From: Trebouxia sp. TZW2008
Taxonomy: Eukaryota > Chlorophyta > Trebouxiophyceae > Trebouxiales > Trebouxiaceae
NCBI GenBank assembly: GCA_002118135.1
Contig: BDIU01000010.1
Coordinates: 124,001-188,000, forward strand
Direction: 5' to 3'
DNA: 64,000 nucleotides
The position numbers were made by a program, and so were the translations under genes. Of the stretch, positions 37,472-51,000 are shown in pieces. The notes beneath the pieces were generated by a model. It made no database searches and was not told where the DNA came from. It was given only the letters and a program-made list of their open reading frames with translations. The stretch's first letter is position 1. Each line of letters starts with the position of its first letter.

Positions 37472-39085
37472 ATATTGCCGGTGTCCAACAACTTTTCGGA
37501 CCCCTGCCGACGCACACTATATGTGAACCGGCAGGCCGAAATCCAAGAAAGGCGCGCGTGATTTGGGCAGCCGAGGTTATTTTGTAGTGCATGTGTCCGT
37601 AGCCGATGGCCCTCTGCGACAGCAATCGCTAAGCAGCAAATGGCCTGGCTGGTGAAAGCAGGAAAAGGAGACCAATCGTCGCAACATGGTGTGCTCATGC
37701 TTAACAGGTCAGCCTTTCCGCCGTGATACTTGTGTGGCTACCTGTTCTGTTGTGCTTGTTGCCGATGCCATTTGATTGAGCTGAACACAGCAAAGTTGTG
37801 TGGAATTTGTTGGGAACATGCGTGTATTGCATGACACGCAACAATGTTGCAAGCTAGCTATGCACTTTTGAGCGGTAAACAAATATATATATTTACAACA
37901 CTTACCACTGACCATAGGGTTATTTACAGTGTTCCATAGGGTTTTTTCATGATTTGTCATGCTGCAGCAGTCTGTGAGAGTGTGCATGATCCTTACATAA
38001 TGCTGCAAATTCAAACCATGGGTTTTGTGAAACTCAAAAGCAACAGCCATCTGTCAGCATTTCAAACCCTCCAGCAGGCACACTGGAACAGTGAATAACC
38101 TTATTTTTCAAATTATAATGCCTGGTAGTACTTAGTGCAGTACATCTGGGATACTGAATGTGCTGTTCCACTGTTCCACTGTTCTGAAATTTCTAAGAGA
38201 ATACAAAGATGCCTAGAAAACTGGATTTCAGCAGGGATGTGCAGCAACAGCGGAACAGCAGGCACAGCAGCTACAGCACAGCATGATGTATTGGCCCACA
38301 CACACGACCACCCCTGCCGCTACAGATCCCGCCGGGGTCTGGCACACTCGCGCAAAACAACCTGATTCTATCAGATACTTGCAGTTCAATGATACCTGGC
38401 TCGTGGGCGAGAATGAGCTCAAAAATGCTGTTGCTCACCCTGCTTTCACTGAACTGGCAAATTTAGCGTCTCGATTCACGCTTGCAAAGGTCACACAGCG
38501 AAAGGGCTTTGCTTGCGTCTGTAAGAACTGCCAAAATCGAACAGCTGTAACAGTTGTCATTCCATTCACTATGCCGCCAACAGGTGTTCGACAGGAGCAG
38601 ATGATCACTAAGTTGTCAGGAGCCTGTGTCATGATCGCCGTCAGCACCTCGAGCAGTCAGCACTCAAGTAATCACCCACGTTCCTGTCAAGGGTCATGTT
38701 TGACACGTTCTCCTTGTCACATGAGTGCGCCGAAACCCTTAAAGTACGTCGAAGGCGTTTGACGCATTATGGGAATCATTGAGTCAAACCCCCTTGAAAG
38801 GCATCTGCGGTCTTCTTGACATCGTCAGCCATAGTAGATCCTTGAGCTTGAGATAAGGTGGGTGTCACCGTCCAGGCGCTCAGTACGCTTGCGTCAGTGC
38901 CGGCAATGCCAGGCGCTGCATCCGAGACAGCAAGACGCAAGAAACAGGTCAGACTGGTGAGTCGCCTGCATGCTTTGGTCGCATGCATCCAGGCATAAAC
39001 GGTCGCGGATTGCTGTCTTGTTGACCGACATCTATGTTACGGCTGTCTTCAGTGATCAATTGTTTTGCTGCAGAAGTCACAAGCG
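37472..39085. other. Intergenic region upstream of PTRHD1-like and LysM genes
   Basis: These two genes diverge, so both promoters lie here. A 159-codon plus-strand frame at 38283-38762 and a shorter minus frame at 38988-38776 have no recognisable motif and no supporting splice context. I leave them unannotated, though a short gene cannot be excluded. Confidence 0.4.
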
Positions 39086-42000
39086 ATGGCCAAATCGAGC
39101 TCCTCGTTCTTTCCTGTGAGCCTACTGCAGCTGTGCACTGTCCTTCTAGTGAGCCGAGCGCCCGGCGTGCTGGCACAGGCAGCGACCAACGCGACAAACT
39201 CTGCAAATCAGAACAACCCGGTGGCAGTGCAGCCTTCGCCAGCTGCCGCGGCCGTACAGGCCATGGGCATCACCCCGACCTCGACTGCACCCGCCACGCC
39301 AGCTTTGCCAACAGTCACGGCTGCAAACTCTGTCGGCAGCACCCCAACTCGCTGGTGAGATGCATCTGCCGTGTGCTGCTGAAAGCCTCGTTGCGTTTGG
39401 AGTACAGGTACACAGATGACATGAGCAGAATGCATAGCTTTGCTCATTTTTGAAATTGAAGCAATCGTTGTGGTCACATGCAGGTATACCATCCGCCATC
39501 AGTCTGCTGTTGGCACTCAGCTGTGCTTACAGAGAAGTGGAACCACTGTTGGCAGTACCACTACCCTATTGGCCACCAATAGCGCTACAGACCCTACATG
39601 TGCCTCACCAGCGCCACCCTCTACACAAGGATTGACCAACTTCTTTTTTCAACAGCTGCCAGGATCATCAACGCTGTAAGCACAGGCATCTGCATCCCTG
39701 CCAATTCATACTATTGCACACTTCAAGCTTGCAGCATTCTGGGACTGCGGCCATTGGCTGAGTGCTTTAAAACATAAATTTGTTGTCTTGAGTCGCTACA
39801 AACAAGAATCAATGCTAATGTCAATGCATATGGACAGTGATGAAGTGCTGCAGCGCTCTTTTGTTTGCCTTGTGAAGCCTGGCCGATGAGACCCCTTATC
39901 TGTGCAGCGTGACTGTCATCGAACCATGCTCTACCACATACCCACTTGATCAGCATTGTATTGCATAGACAACATGCTCTGTACTGCCTGCTACAGTCAG
40001 CATACATGGAACAATCTGCCTCAACCTTGCTGTTGTAACACATCAAGCTGCAGTGCAGCTCTGGGATTCCTCAGCTGCAGACAGCTTCAGATCTACTCAA
40101 TTTGACTCGACTCAAATGCTGAGGCATACATTGTTCGCAGGTTTTGACATCGATGCATCAAAGATGCCTTTCCTTTGCTTTTCAGAGGGGGGCACTGGTG
40201 GAGATGCACACCAGCGCTTGGGCTTTGTGCCAGGGAGTACCGTTATGCAGATTGTCAATGTTGATGTTGCAACGCATCAAATACATCCTCCTTTGCCTTC
40301 GGAGGAGTGATCAGCACTGGTGGAGATGCACTTCAGTGCGTGGGCTTTGTGCCAGGGAGCAGCAGTATGCAGATTGTCAATTTCAATGTTGCAGCGCAAA
40401 GGACATGCCTTTCCTTTGCCTTTCAGAGGAGTGCTCAGCACTGCTGGAAATGTGCCCCAGTGTTTGGGCTTGGCGCCAGGGAGTTACAGCATGCAGAGTG
40501 TCAATTTCACTGTTGTAACACGTTCAATATGCTTTTTTTGGGCCTTTCAGAGGAGTGCTCAGCACTGGTGGAAATGTGCCCCAGTGCTTGGGCTTGGCGC
40601 CAGGGAGTTACAGCATGCAGAGTGTCAATTTCACTGTTGTAACACGTTCAATATGCTTTTTTTGGGCCTTTCAGAGGAGTGCTCAGCACTGGTGGAGATG
40701 CACCCCAGTGCTTGGGTTTTGTGCCTGGGAGCACCAGCTTGCAGATTGTCCCCGGTGGACCGGACTCAGCCAGCCAATCACTGTACTGTGGTTTCAATCC
40801 TGCAACCTTGCTTGCTGGAGCTCAGCCCCAGATTGTCTTTAGCATCCAGTCGCTCGACGGCATGTTTTCCACTATCAAGACTGGCTTTGGCGAGACAGCA
40901 CCATCCATAACCAGGTGAGACGCTAGTGCACGTTTTGTCGAAGCATTGCAAACATTTGTGTTTTTGCATATGTAAGGGAAGCTGTCAATTGCGGCATTTT
41001 GAATGTTTGTGTAGCAGATTGGTACACATCAGCACGATAGCATGTAGTACACACTGTTCAAGTCTTTTCTTGTAAGCACAGCCGCTGCTGGCAGCATTCC
41101 TCTTCCCCACATGACTCATCCTGCTCCATGCGCAGCAGCATTGACCACTCAGCGCTTCAGACTGTTATAATTTGCGCAATCCCACAATGTCACACCTGTA
41201 TGCAGATGCTTGCAGATCTCGGCAGCAGGAGGTCAAACAACCCTCACCAGTCCCGACACCACTGGCAAAAATCTGTGCGGTAAATTATTCAGTTCTACAT
41301 GTTCTATATGCTCAGTATATATGTTGTATTCATCATTTGTCCTGCTGTTGCCATGTGACAATTTACCGCATGATGCCTGCTGTAAGCATGCTGTTGTATT
41401 TGAATGGTTTGTGGAGAGTAACAGGGTCTTTGACCTTCTTATTGGTTATTGACGCTGCTGGACTGTTGTTCTCCAGCATCAGTCAGCCCTAGCACAATTG
41501 TTGAGCGATGTGCACGCAGAGCTTATTTATACCATGTCTATCATTTGCAGTCTTCCATGTTCAGCCTCTCAAAGAAGACATGCAGGCATTGTGAAATCAC
41601 CCTGACTTTGCTTTTGAGAATCTTGAAACTGACTTGAGATCCCGTTTTGAGACTTGACTTGAAGACCATGAGCTTGACTTGCATTGAGAACTTGACTTGA
41701 GGACTGGACTTGAGAACCTTGAGCTTGATTGAGCTTCAATGCTGACTGACTCAGACATGCCTAAGAGTTGACACACAGTGAACGACCCTGAGTCTCGATT
41801 CACTCAGTGAGCGACCCTGAGTCTCGATCCACTCAGTGAGCAACCCTGAGTCTCGATTGCCTCAGTGACTAACCCCCATTGACTAAGTGACTCACCTAAG
41901 TGTTGACTGACTCAGTGACTCACCCTAAGTGCCTGACTGACTCAGTGACTCACCCTAAGGGTTGACTAACTCAGTGACTTACACTATATTTGCTGAACCA

Positions 42001-45000
42001 GACATGCTTGAGTGCAGAATACTCCAGTGCAGCCAGTCTGATTGCTGACAACCAGGCAAACTTCATCATAGCAGCTGCAGCATCCAACCAACCTGCTACT
42101 GCTGATAGTGTGTCTAGCACAGTAACACCTTCTTGTCATCACTGCAAGCATTTCACAAAACATGACTGTGGCCTTGAGCTTGAATGTTGACTGACTCAAG
42201 ATGCCTGAGTGCAGGATATTCAAGTGCAGCCAGCTTGATTGCTGACAACCAGGCAAACTTCATCATCGCTGCTGCAGCAGCCAACCCACCTGCTACTGCC
42301 ACTAGTGTGCCTAGCCCAGTCACGCCTCCACCTCCTGTCATTACTCCTCAACCTACCGTCATTACTCCTAACATTACACCAAACGCAATTGTGATCAGCC
42401 CAGCTGCTGTCGTCACTTCCCCTAGCATCCCACCAAACACAACTGTGACCAGCCCAGCCCCTGTCGTCACACCTGTGCCCGCCAATGTCACTGCCACTCC
42501 CACCCCGCAGCTGAGTCAAGCTGCAATCAACAGCAACAGCAGCAACAGTACCACTGTTAGCCCTGTTGCAGCATCCCCTCCAGTTGTTGCCAACTCCACA
42601 GCTAACACCACTGCCTCTCCCAACACGCAATTGAGTCCGACTGCAAACAACAGCAGCAGCAGCAATGTCACTGTTAGTCCTGCTGCAGCACCTGCTCCAG
42701 CTGTTGCCCCCTCCACAGCCAATGCTACTGCAAGCGGCACAGTTGCAAATGTCAACAGCACAAATGCACTGACAGCAGCTGCTGCCCGTGCCCAGTTGAC
42801 CCCTGCACAAAATATAGGCAGCTATAACGCCTCGTTCCCAAGGATTGCGCTACCAGAACTTAGCCCTCAAGCCTTGCAACAACTGAATGACGTTGTTGCT
42901 GTGGCGCCTCTGAGGCCACCACGAATCTACACTCCACAGGAGGTAAGTAATACTTGCACTGTAGTGGCTGCACATGCAGTGACTACACTGTATAGGTAGT
43001 GACTGCATTGATGACTGCACAGTGACTGCACAGCTAGTGCCTGCATTTGTGTAGTGACTGCACTGCAGTGACTGCTTTGCTTGTGATTGCAACTGCCGGT
43101 CTGTGTGTGCATTGCATTATGTGTCTATGCACTGCATCGACAATCTACGAAATCAAGTGCCCATAATGTATGGCAGGGTCTGGCTCATCTGTTTGTTGGT
43201 CAAGCACGCGTGCAATTCCAACTGCCTGTCTGTGTGTGCACTGCATCAGCATTTTACCGAAGCAGATGCCCTTGAGGCATGGCCAAATCTGGAACAAACA
43301 TCGTTGTGCAGATTGCACCAGCTGTCGCCAACAGCAGCAACCCTGGAGCAACCTTAGGCTGCCTGCAACCTTAGGCTGCCTGCATCATTCCAAATGCACT
43401 GATCAAGACTGCATTATGCCCTTGTACAGATTGCACCAGCGATTGCCAACAGCACAGGGTTCATGGCAAATGCTCTTCATGTATTACTGAATAAATGCCA
43501 CTATGGAGGTTGCACAAGCTACTGACAACAGCAGCAACCCTGAGGCAACCTTGGGCTACCTGCTGCATCATTTCAAATGCACTGCTCAAGACTGCACCAC
43601 GTCACTGTGCGGATTGCAGCAGCCACTGCCAACAGCAGCAGCCATGGAGCAATCTTGGGCTTCCTGCTGAATCATTCAAGCGCATTGATCAAGACTGCAT
43701 TATGCCCTTATGCAGATTACACAAGCTACTGCCAACAGCAGCAACCCTAGAGCAACCTTGGGCTACCTGCTGAATCATGACAAATGCATTGATCAAGACT
43801 GCATTATGCCCTTGTGCAGATCGCACCAGCCATTGTCAACAGCACCAACCCTTGAGCAACCCTGGGCTTCCTGCTGGATCAGATCAACATAGCAGCTACA
43901 AACAGCACCTCTCAAGCAGCAGCTCAAAGGACAGGCTTCATAGTAAATGCTCTTCATGTATGACTGAATGAGTGCCACTGTGCAGATGAAACAAGCTACT
44001 GACAACAGCAGCAACCCTGGAGCAACCTTGGGAAACCTGCTGAATCATGTCAAATGCATTGATCAAGACTGCATTATGCCCTTGTGCAGATCGCACCAGC
44101 CATTGTCAACAGCACCAACCCTGGAGCAACCCTGGGCTTCCTGCTGGATCAGACCATCATAGCATCCACAAACAGCAGCTCTCAAGCGGCTGCTGTAAGG
44201 ACAGGTTTCCTAGCAAATGTTTCCACAGCGCTGTCACAGAATGAGGGCGTTTGTGTCAACAACCAGACGCAGATCAGCTCATCACCTAGTGCGACTGGGA
44301 CATTGCTGAATGGGGTGGTGTGTCAGTTGACTCACAATCTGCCCGCTGGTGCAAGCATGAACACAGGTGTTGTGAGCAACCTCTCTCAGCCACAGCGACA
44401 GGTACAGCTTCTGCTTCCACTACTGCTTGTCCTCCAATGCTGGCTTTGTGAAACAGATATTTTCTTCGTTGCTGAGTCTGTTTGCTTGACACCACAGGCA
44501 CAGGTATAGCGTTTGCTGTAGAGGTTGCCTCTGTACACTACATTTTGTTCCTGTGAGTCTGTTTGCTTGGCGCTACTTGCTTGCCTGCCTGTGGAGATTG
44601 TTGTCAATCTTACCATGGGTTTCATTCATCCACTGACTGGAATCGCATGCTGGACAGGCTCAGCAGGCCCAGCTAGATTCATTGTTAGCTCTCAGACTAA
44701 GTTTGCATGCTGTAGACAAGGCTGACCGCATGTGCCACAAAATGGCAATGACTACATGTCCAGGAAGTTGGGGCAGTCTATGACATAGTGAAACAGCCCC
44801 CCAGATAAATATCTTGCGCAAAGAAAGCATGCATGGCGTGACCACAGCCTTCAAACAAATGAGCGTTCTCGGCCCGCAACTCAGCTGATGCCATAGACTC
44901 AAGCACCAATGCCTTGTGTTACAGGGTAGATTTGGTAATGTGGTCCTGGATGCAGCAACAGTAGCGAATGCTACATTGCCGGCTGGATTCAATGCTACCG

Positions 45001-48000
45001 AGACCTTTTCTCTAGCCAATCTGACCGCCCTGAACATCTCTGCAAACTCCCTTCTTGGAGTGACCCTAGGTAACCATTCCCGATCTAGCCTGAACCAGCT
45101 GCATTGCATTAGCCGCAAGATGTTCAAGTTGCTGATGACACCCAAAAAGCGTACTGAACATCTCTGCCAACTATCTGATTGGAGTGGCCGTATGTAAGCC
45201 CGATGCAGGTCAGCGTCTCAGACACTCTTGTGCTCAAGCTTTCATTCCCAATCTAGCCTGAATCCGCTGCAGTAGTCACAAGATGTCCAACTTGCTGATA
45301 AACCCCAAAAAGCATCCTGACTATTGTTACAATTCCACTGTTCAAGAGTGTTGCGCCTTCTATGCCTCTAGGGGAGTGTGGCATAGGCACACTCCCCTGG
45401 CAATGTATGCGAAAAGGTGTAATGTGTCGTAACCATAATACACGTATTCATACATGATTTTTGTGAATGCCTTTCAGGCCACATCGCTCCACGGCTACAA
45501 TTACCTTTGCCTGGCAATACCTCAGGTTTGGGGCGACCCAGGTGCACCTTGGACAGACAGTACATGCTCAAGGTACCTGTTCCTGTCCACAATATTTGAT
45601 GCGTTTTTCTTCTTGCATGCATTTGGAGAGACTTTGCTTGACACTTGTCTGTCATATAGGCATTCCTGTTCCTGTCCAGATTGAGCTTGATATACGGCAT
45701 GTACTTGGAGAGAGTACTAACATTTGTCTGTCATATTTTTGTGTATTCATAAGCTTGTGTCCGCAACACAACTCGGAGTGAAACAGAGATTTGTGACAGC
45801 GCACTCATGCATCAACTCAACAAGTGCATCTGCCCAGAAAGGTATCGTTGACAAAGTATCCAAAAAGCTGACGAGCAAAGTGGCCAAGCACAATCTGACA
45901 AACTAAGGAGGAAGTAAAATTGAACAGCATGCGCAGTTTCTGGTTGCAGGGACACAGCAGGCGGTCATACAGACAGGGTCAGAGTATTGTCAATGTTACT
46001 CTACTGCAAGTGACAGCCTAGCTTGCTGTGTTGATGCCCTGCGGCAGTAAGAGTTGTCACTTAGTGGGTTGCGCAAACATACTTCCATCGAGACAGCATT
46101 TTCCTAAGGTACCTGTGAAAAAAGTTGTGCTTGGCTCAGGCTGGAGACACGTGCCAAGCTCTTGCACAGTTGCTGGGAGTGACAGAAGATGCTCTGGCTG
46201 AAGCCAACCAGGGCAACGACTTTGACTGCAGATCGTAAGATGCCTACTTTGGCGCATTTTTGAGTTCTGAGTTCTTGACTTGAGTTGTGTTGAGATGCGC
46301 TGTGCGTTTGTTGAGCAGGCGTTGAGCTTGAAGTGAGTTGAGCTTGCATTGATCTGAGTTGTGGTTGTGTTCTTACCCCACTCTCCCTCCCGCCCACCCA
46401 CCCGCCCACTCGCCCACCCACCCATTGACCTGCCCATCCACCCTGCGATTGACCCGCCCACCCACCTGCCCAAGCACTCACTACAGCATGCTCTACTACT
46501 GCACTTGCGCAAGCAGACGGCACATGACAATTTGTGATTGCATGCTGTCGCTATCTTCCTGCTCAGCAACAAACATGGGATGCTCTTGCAGGCAAATGAA
46601 CGCTGGCAAATTTGTTTGCCTGCCAGAGAGGACGTGTAACCAGACACATTTCACCACAGTGGACGACACCTGTCAACGCGTGTTGTATGCTTATGGTCTA
46701 ACAATGGACGTGTTCTCAGCCAACAACCCCACCCTTGACTGCAGCGCTACTGGGCTGCCATCTGGCAGATTTGTGTGCGTCGACGGGGCCACAGGTAAAC
46801 GATTAGTTTGTTGCATGACACTGATGCTGTGATGTGCACATCAGAAGGTTTGCGTTGACGATAGACAAATGGGGCAAAGTTCAGCAGCACACTTACTTCA
46901 AATCTTGTGTTGCTATGCTGTGTCCAGAACGAGTCAATTTCTTGCAGCACCACATGGCCAATGGAGGTATGTGACATCTGTTACGATCTGGTGAGTTGTT
47001 TTGAATCTTGGTGCAGGCACTGGCTTTCCAAGACACACACCACTGTACGCACTAAAAGCTGACATTGTTCCTGCTACATCAGGGTTGAGTGCTGCTTCGT
47101 GGCAGGACTACTCTGACCAGTGTCTCTTGTGCACTAATGAGGGAGCAACAGGCAAGCTTGCAGTGCGGTGATCCAGAAGTCACTAAATAGTCATTTTTGC
47201 ACCTAAATGCAGGCACTGGCTTTCAGAAGCACACACCAAGAGAGAGAAGATCTACATCCCTTGGCCAGTCGACCAGCCTGATTGCATGTACTGAGGTGAA
47301 TGCCCCATTGGAGCTGAATGAGTCATGAACAAGCAAGCTTGCACTGCAGGTGGTCCAGAAGTCACATATTCTACCCTTGAAGTCAACCTAATCGTGCTGG
47401 GAGCAATCAATCAAGTGCATCCAGGTCTTGTTCCCACCAGCGTCATCAATGCAGCGCATGATGGATCCTTGTATGCGGTAAGGCCCACTTCTGCATGACT
47501 ACATGTGGCAAGATTGGCTATTTTCCCATGGGGTCCTGTGGAACAACAGCAAGCTTGCAGCCACGTGTTTGTATGCTCTTTATATGCAATGTACAAAGTG
47601 TATAGCATGTATATCAGCTTGTGCATGCATTTACACATGCACACATGAGCTTATGCTCTTACCAACCAGGAGATCATGCATGATCTTCACAAGAGCCAGC
47701 ATTGGGAGTTTGATCTGTCGGTGCTTCCATATGCTGGATGTTGTTCCCCGGACTGCTCTCGAAATGCTCCCTTTTCATGAGAAAAGCTTTGCAGCATAGC
47801 TGATTAGAATTTGCAATGAATGCAACACTGAACAAGCTGAAGTTCACTTGAAGCTGCGTCTGCTTACACGACCAGAAGCCAGCTTGAATGTGCCATAGTG
47901 CTGCTGCTGACATGAGTCCTCTCAGATGGGACAAAGCCATTACCTGAACCCCCCTCCCACTGCCACCCATCCTCCCACACACACCCCCGCCTGATTTGCA

Positions 48001-51000
48001 ATCAATGCAGCTGGGCACCAAATCTACTCGACCTTCGCCCCTTGCCACCCGCACCCTCATGCATTCACCCACCTGATGCGCAATCAATGCAGCTGGGAGT
48101 TGGCACTGAACTCCAATCCCCTTGCCACGCACACCTCCACCCAACTGACGCGCAATCAATGCAGCTGGGAGCCCACAGCTGACTCCCTCCCCTGGCCTCC
48201 CACCCTCCCACCCGCCTAATGTGCAGTCAACGCAGCTGGGAGCCCATAAGTAACCCCCCTCCCCTTGCCATTCACCCTCCCGCGCCCCCGATGTGCAAGC
48301 AGTGCAGCCGGGGAGCCCAAAGGTTTACCCTTTCCCCTTGCCACCCACCCGTTCACCCGCCTGCTGCGCAATCAATGCAGCTGGGAGCCAGCGCCTGACC
48401 CCCTTCCCCTTGCCACCCCGCCCTCCTGCCATTCAGCCACCCGCCTGATCTGCAATCAATGCAGCTGGTAACCAGCACCTCAACTCCCCTTGCCGCCCAC
48501 CCTCCCTCCCACCCACCCCTCCGCCTGATGCGCAGTCAATGCAGCTGACACAGCCAAAACATGCTTTACGCAGTCGTTTGATGCTGGAGCACCTCCTCCT
48601 GTTCAAGTGGCCTACACCAATGTGTTGGCAAGCACAGCAGCCAGGGATGCGCTCCTCCAGTCTGCACAGTCGTACACAGTTGGCTCAGTCCTGGCACAGC
48701 TGAATGTTGGCAGGTGAACCTGCCTGCCTGCCTGCCTGCCTGTCCGTCCGTCTGTCCGTCTGTCTGTCTGTCTGTCCGTCCGTCTGTCTGTCTGTCTGCA
48801 TGCTAGTCAGGCTCTGAGGCCTTGCTAGGTACATACAGCCACCAAGCAATTGTCCTTGCATAACTCATTCTGTTCACATGCTGAATCTGTAAACTGCATT
48901 GATCAGGAGTGATGGACATGTTCTCTGGCAAGTCACGTATGTGACTTCGAATTCATCAAACGGCACATATGATGCATCAGCTGTGTCCTGTAGTATAGGA
49001 AACAATACTAGTTTGATTCTATGTTGCCATGTCTATCGTCTCCGCTACTAGTTTGATTCTATGTTGCCATGTCTATCGTCTCCGCTCTGACGTCAAACTA
49101 GTGCGCAAATGACACATATGGTGCATCAGCTGTGTCCTGCATGTTGTTGCTCTAATCTTGTTGCCCTGCTGACTTGCAATGTATAACTGTCAGTGATAGG
49201 TCCAGGGTTCAATTCCCAATCTGTCACCACCGCAGGAAAAAGTGTGCTGTTGTTAATATTTGGTCTATCAGTGGCTGCAGGGCAGAGCAGTGTTCCAGTC
49301 CTCCTCCTCATCATCGCCATCATTATTGTTGTTGTAATGATTGCTGTTTGCTTCGTTGCTTCAGGGCAGAGCAGTGTCCTAGTCCTCTTTCTCATCATCA
49401 TCATCAGTGTGGTTGTTGTGATGATTGATGATTGCCTCGTTGCTTCAGGGCAGAGCAGTGTTCCAGTCCTCCTCGCTTCCAAAGCTCGGCCACCACTGGA
49501 TGCTTCTGCAGCAGTGACCCCGTGCCGCACTGCAACGGCTTGCAGCGCTTGGACTTCTTTGCTCTCTTTGCCAGACACAGCAGCACTCCCAGCCAACCAA
49601 GCTCGGTATGCATCGCTCACCTAGTTGCTGCTTGCCAGTTACAGCAGTACTCCCAGTCGATCAGGCTCAGAATGCATGGCTCATATAGCTGCTGCTTGCG
49701 AGCACTAGTACTTCTTGAGTCTTCTAGCCAGTTACAGCAGTTGGCCCAGTCAAGCAGGCTCAGAATGCATGGCTCATATAGTTTCCGCTTGCTAGTCACA
49801 GCAGTATTGCCAGTCAACCAGGCCCAAAACATACCCTTGATATAGATGCTGCTTGCTTGCGCTTCTTTGCTCAATTGGGCTATCCAAAGCTCTCCCAGTC
49901 AACCAGGCTTGGTATGCATTGTTCGCATAGTTGCTGCTTGCTAGCATTTGTGCAATGCAGAAAAAGCCGCAGCCTCAAGTCTCATCACTCTTGTTATGCA
50001 TACATCATGATGTATGCATATTACCTGGCAGTATAATCAGAGCTAACAGAATGAACGCTTGCAACAGTCAAACATCAGACATTCTTATCTTGGCACTCAA
50101 GCCAAGCCTGCCTGGTGAGACAGCATTTGGGCCACACACATTAAGCAATATACTAGAGAAGCGTCAGTCGTTATATAATGAGCAAACAAATAATATATCA
50201 TACCTCTCACATAAACTACAGCTCAACGTAACATAATCACAGAATGATTGGACTGCAGGCTTCTGCTGGCCAACGCCGGCTACAGGACTTGGGGCCTGTC
50301 ATGATGACTACAACCAAAGAAATTTGTTAGACAACATTCAAAGCTTCGATAGTAGCGTGTGCATAACCCCCGGAAGCCTGATCCAGAATGACAAACATAA
50401 TGACTCAACAGAATGACCCAGAATGACTCAAACAGAATGAGTTGACCATGACTCACAGGATGCTACAAAACTCAATGACTCAGAATGACAGAGTGATTTG
50501 GCTGTAGGCTACTGCTGGACGGTGCATGCTACAAGATCTGGAACCTGTCATGATGGCTGCGACGAAGAAGTTTGCCAAGAAAGATTTAGCTCAAGAGCGA
50601 TACATGCACAACATCCCGCGACACAATTTACAGCAAACATAATGACTTGGCTGCAGGCTACTGCTGGCCGACGCATGCTACAAGATTTGGAACCTGTCAT
50701 GATGGCTGCGACAAAGAAGTTTGCCAGAAAGCTGGCAGCCCATGCGCCTCCTGCGGCTGACAAGCAGACTGCAAGCACACGGCGGACACTCAAGGACGAC
50801 AACAGTAAGTTTCAAAACTTGACCATCACTGCTTGTATATGAACGCATTAGCCTTTGCCAATTTGACAAAAGCTGGCAGCCCAAGTGCCTCATGCAACAA
50901 GCACACAGATTGCCACCACTCAATGGACACCCAAGGATGACAACAGTAAATTGCAAACCTTGATCATCACTGCTGAAATGAAAGCATTAGACTTTGCCAA

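Noticed and set aside
38283..38762. 159-codon plus-strand frame in the PTRHD1-LysM intergenic region
   Set aside because: No recognisable domain or splice context, and no start context. It remains a weak candidate only.
46370..46475. C-rich cccacccgcc tract as a quadruplex or promoter element
   Set aside because: It is an intronic low-complexity tract between the two LysM exons. The C runs are mostly three or fewer, and nothing else supports a regulatory role.
49190..49245. tRNA-like T-arm (ggttcaattcc)
   Set aside because: The B-box-like string is there, but no T-stem of five pairs, acceptor stem, D-arm or anticodon arm can be folded around it.
49126..49620. Minus-strand frame with DWELNPGP, resembling a 2A ribosome-skipping motif
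   Set aside because: The eight residues fit the D-x-E-x-NPGP pattern, but the frame is antisense to repeats of the LysM gene. It is full of Ile/Thr/Met runs from a simple repeat and has no flanking retroelement protein. Chance match is the simpler reading.
49193..49624. Plus frame with Ile/Val-rich apparent membrane helices
   Set aside because: The helices are translations of an atc/gtt simple repeat inside acceptor-side copies; they sit in an intron under the preferred model.
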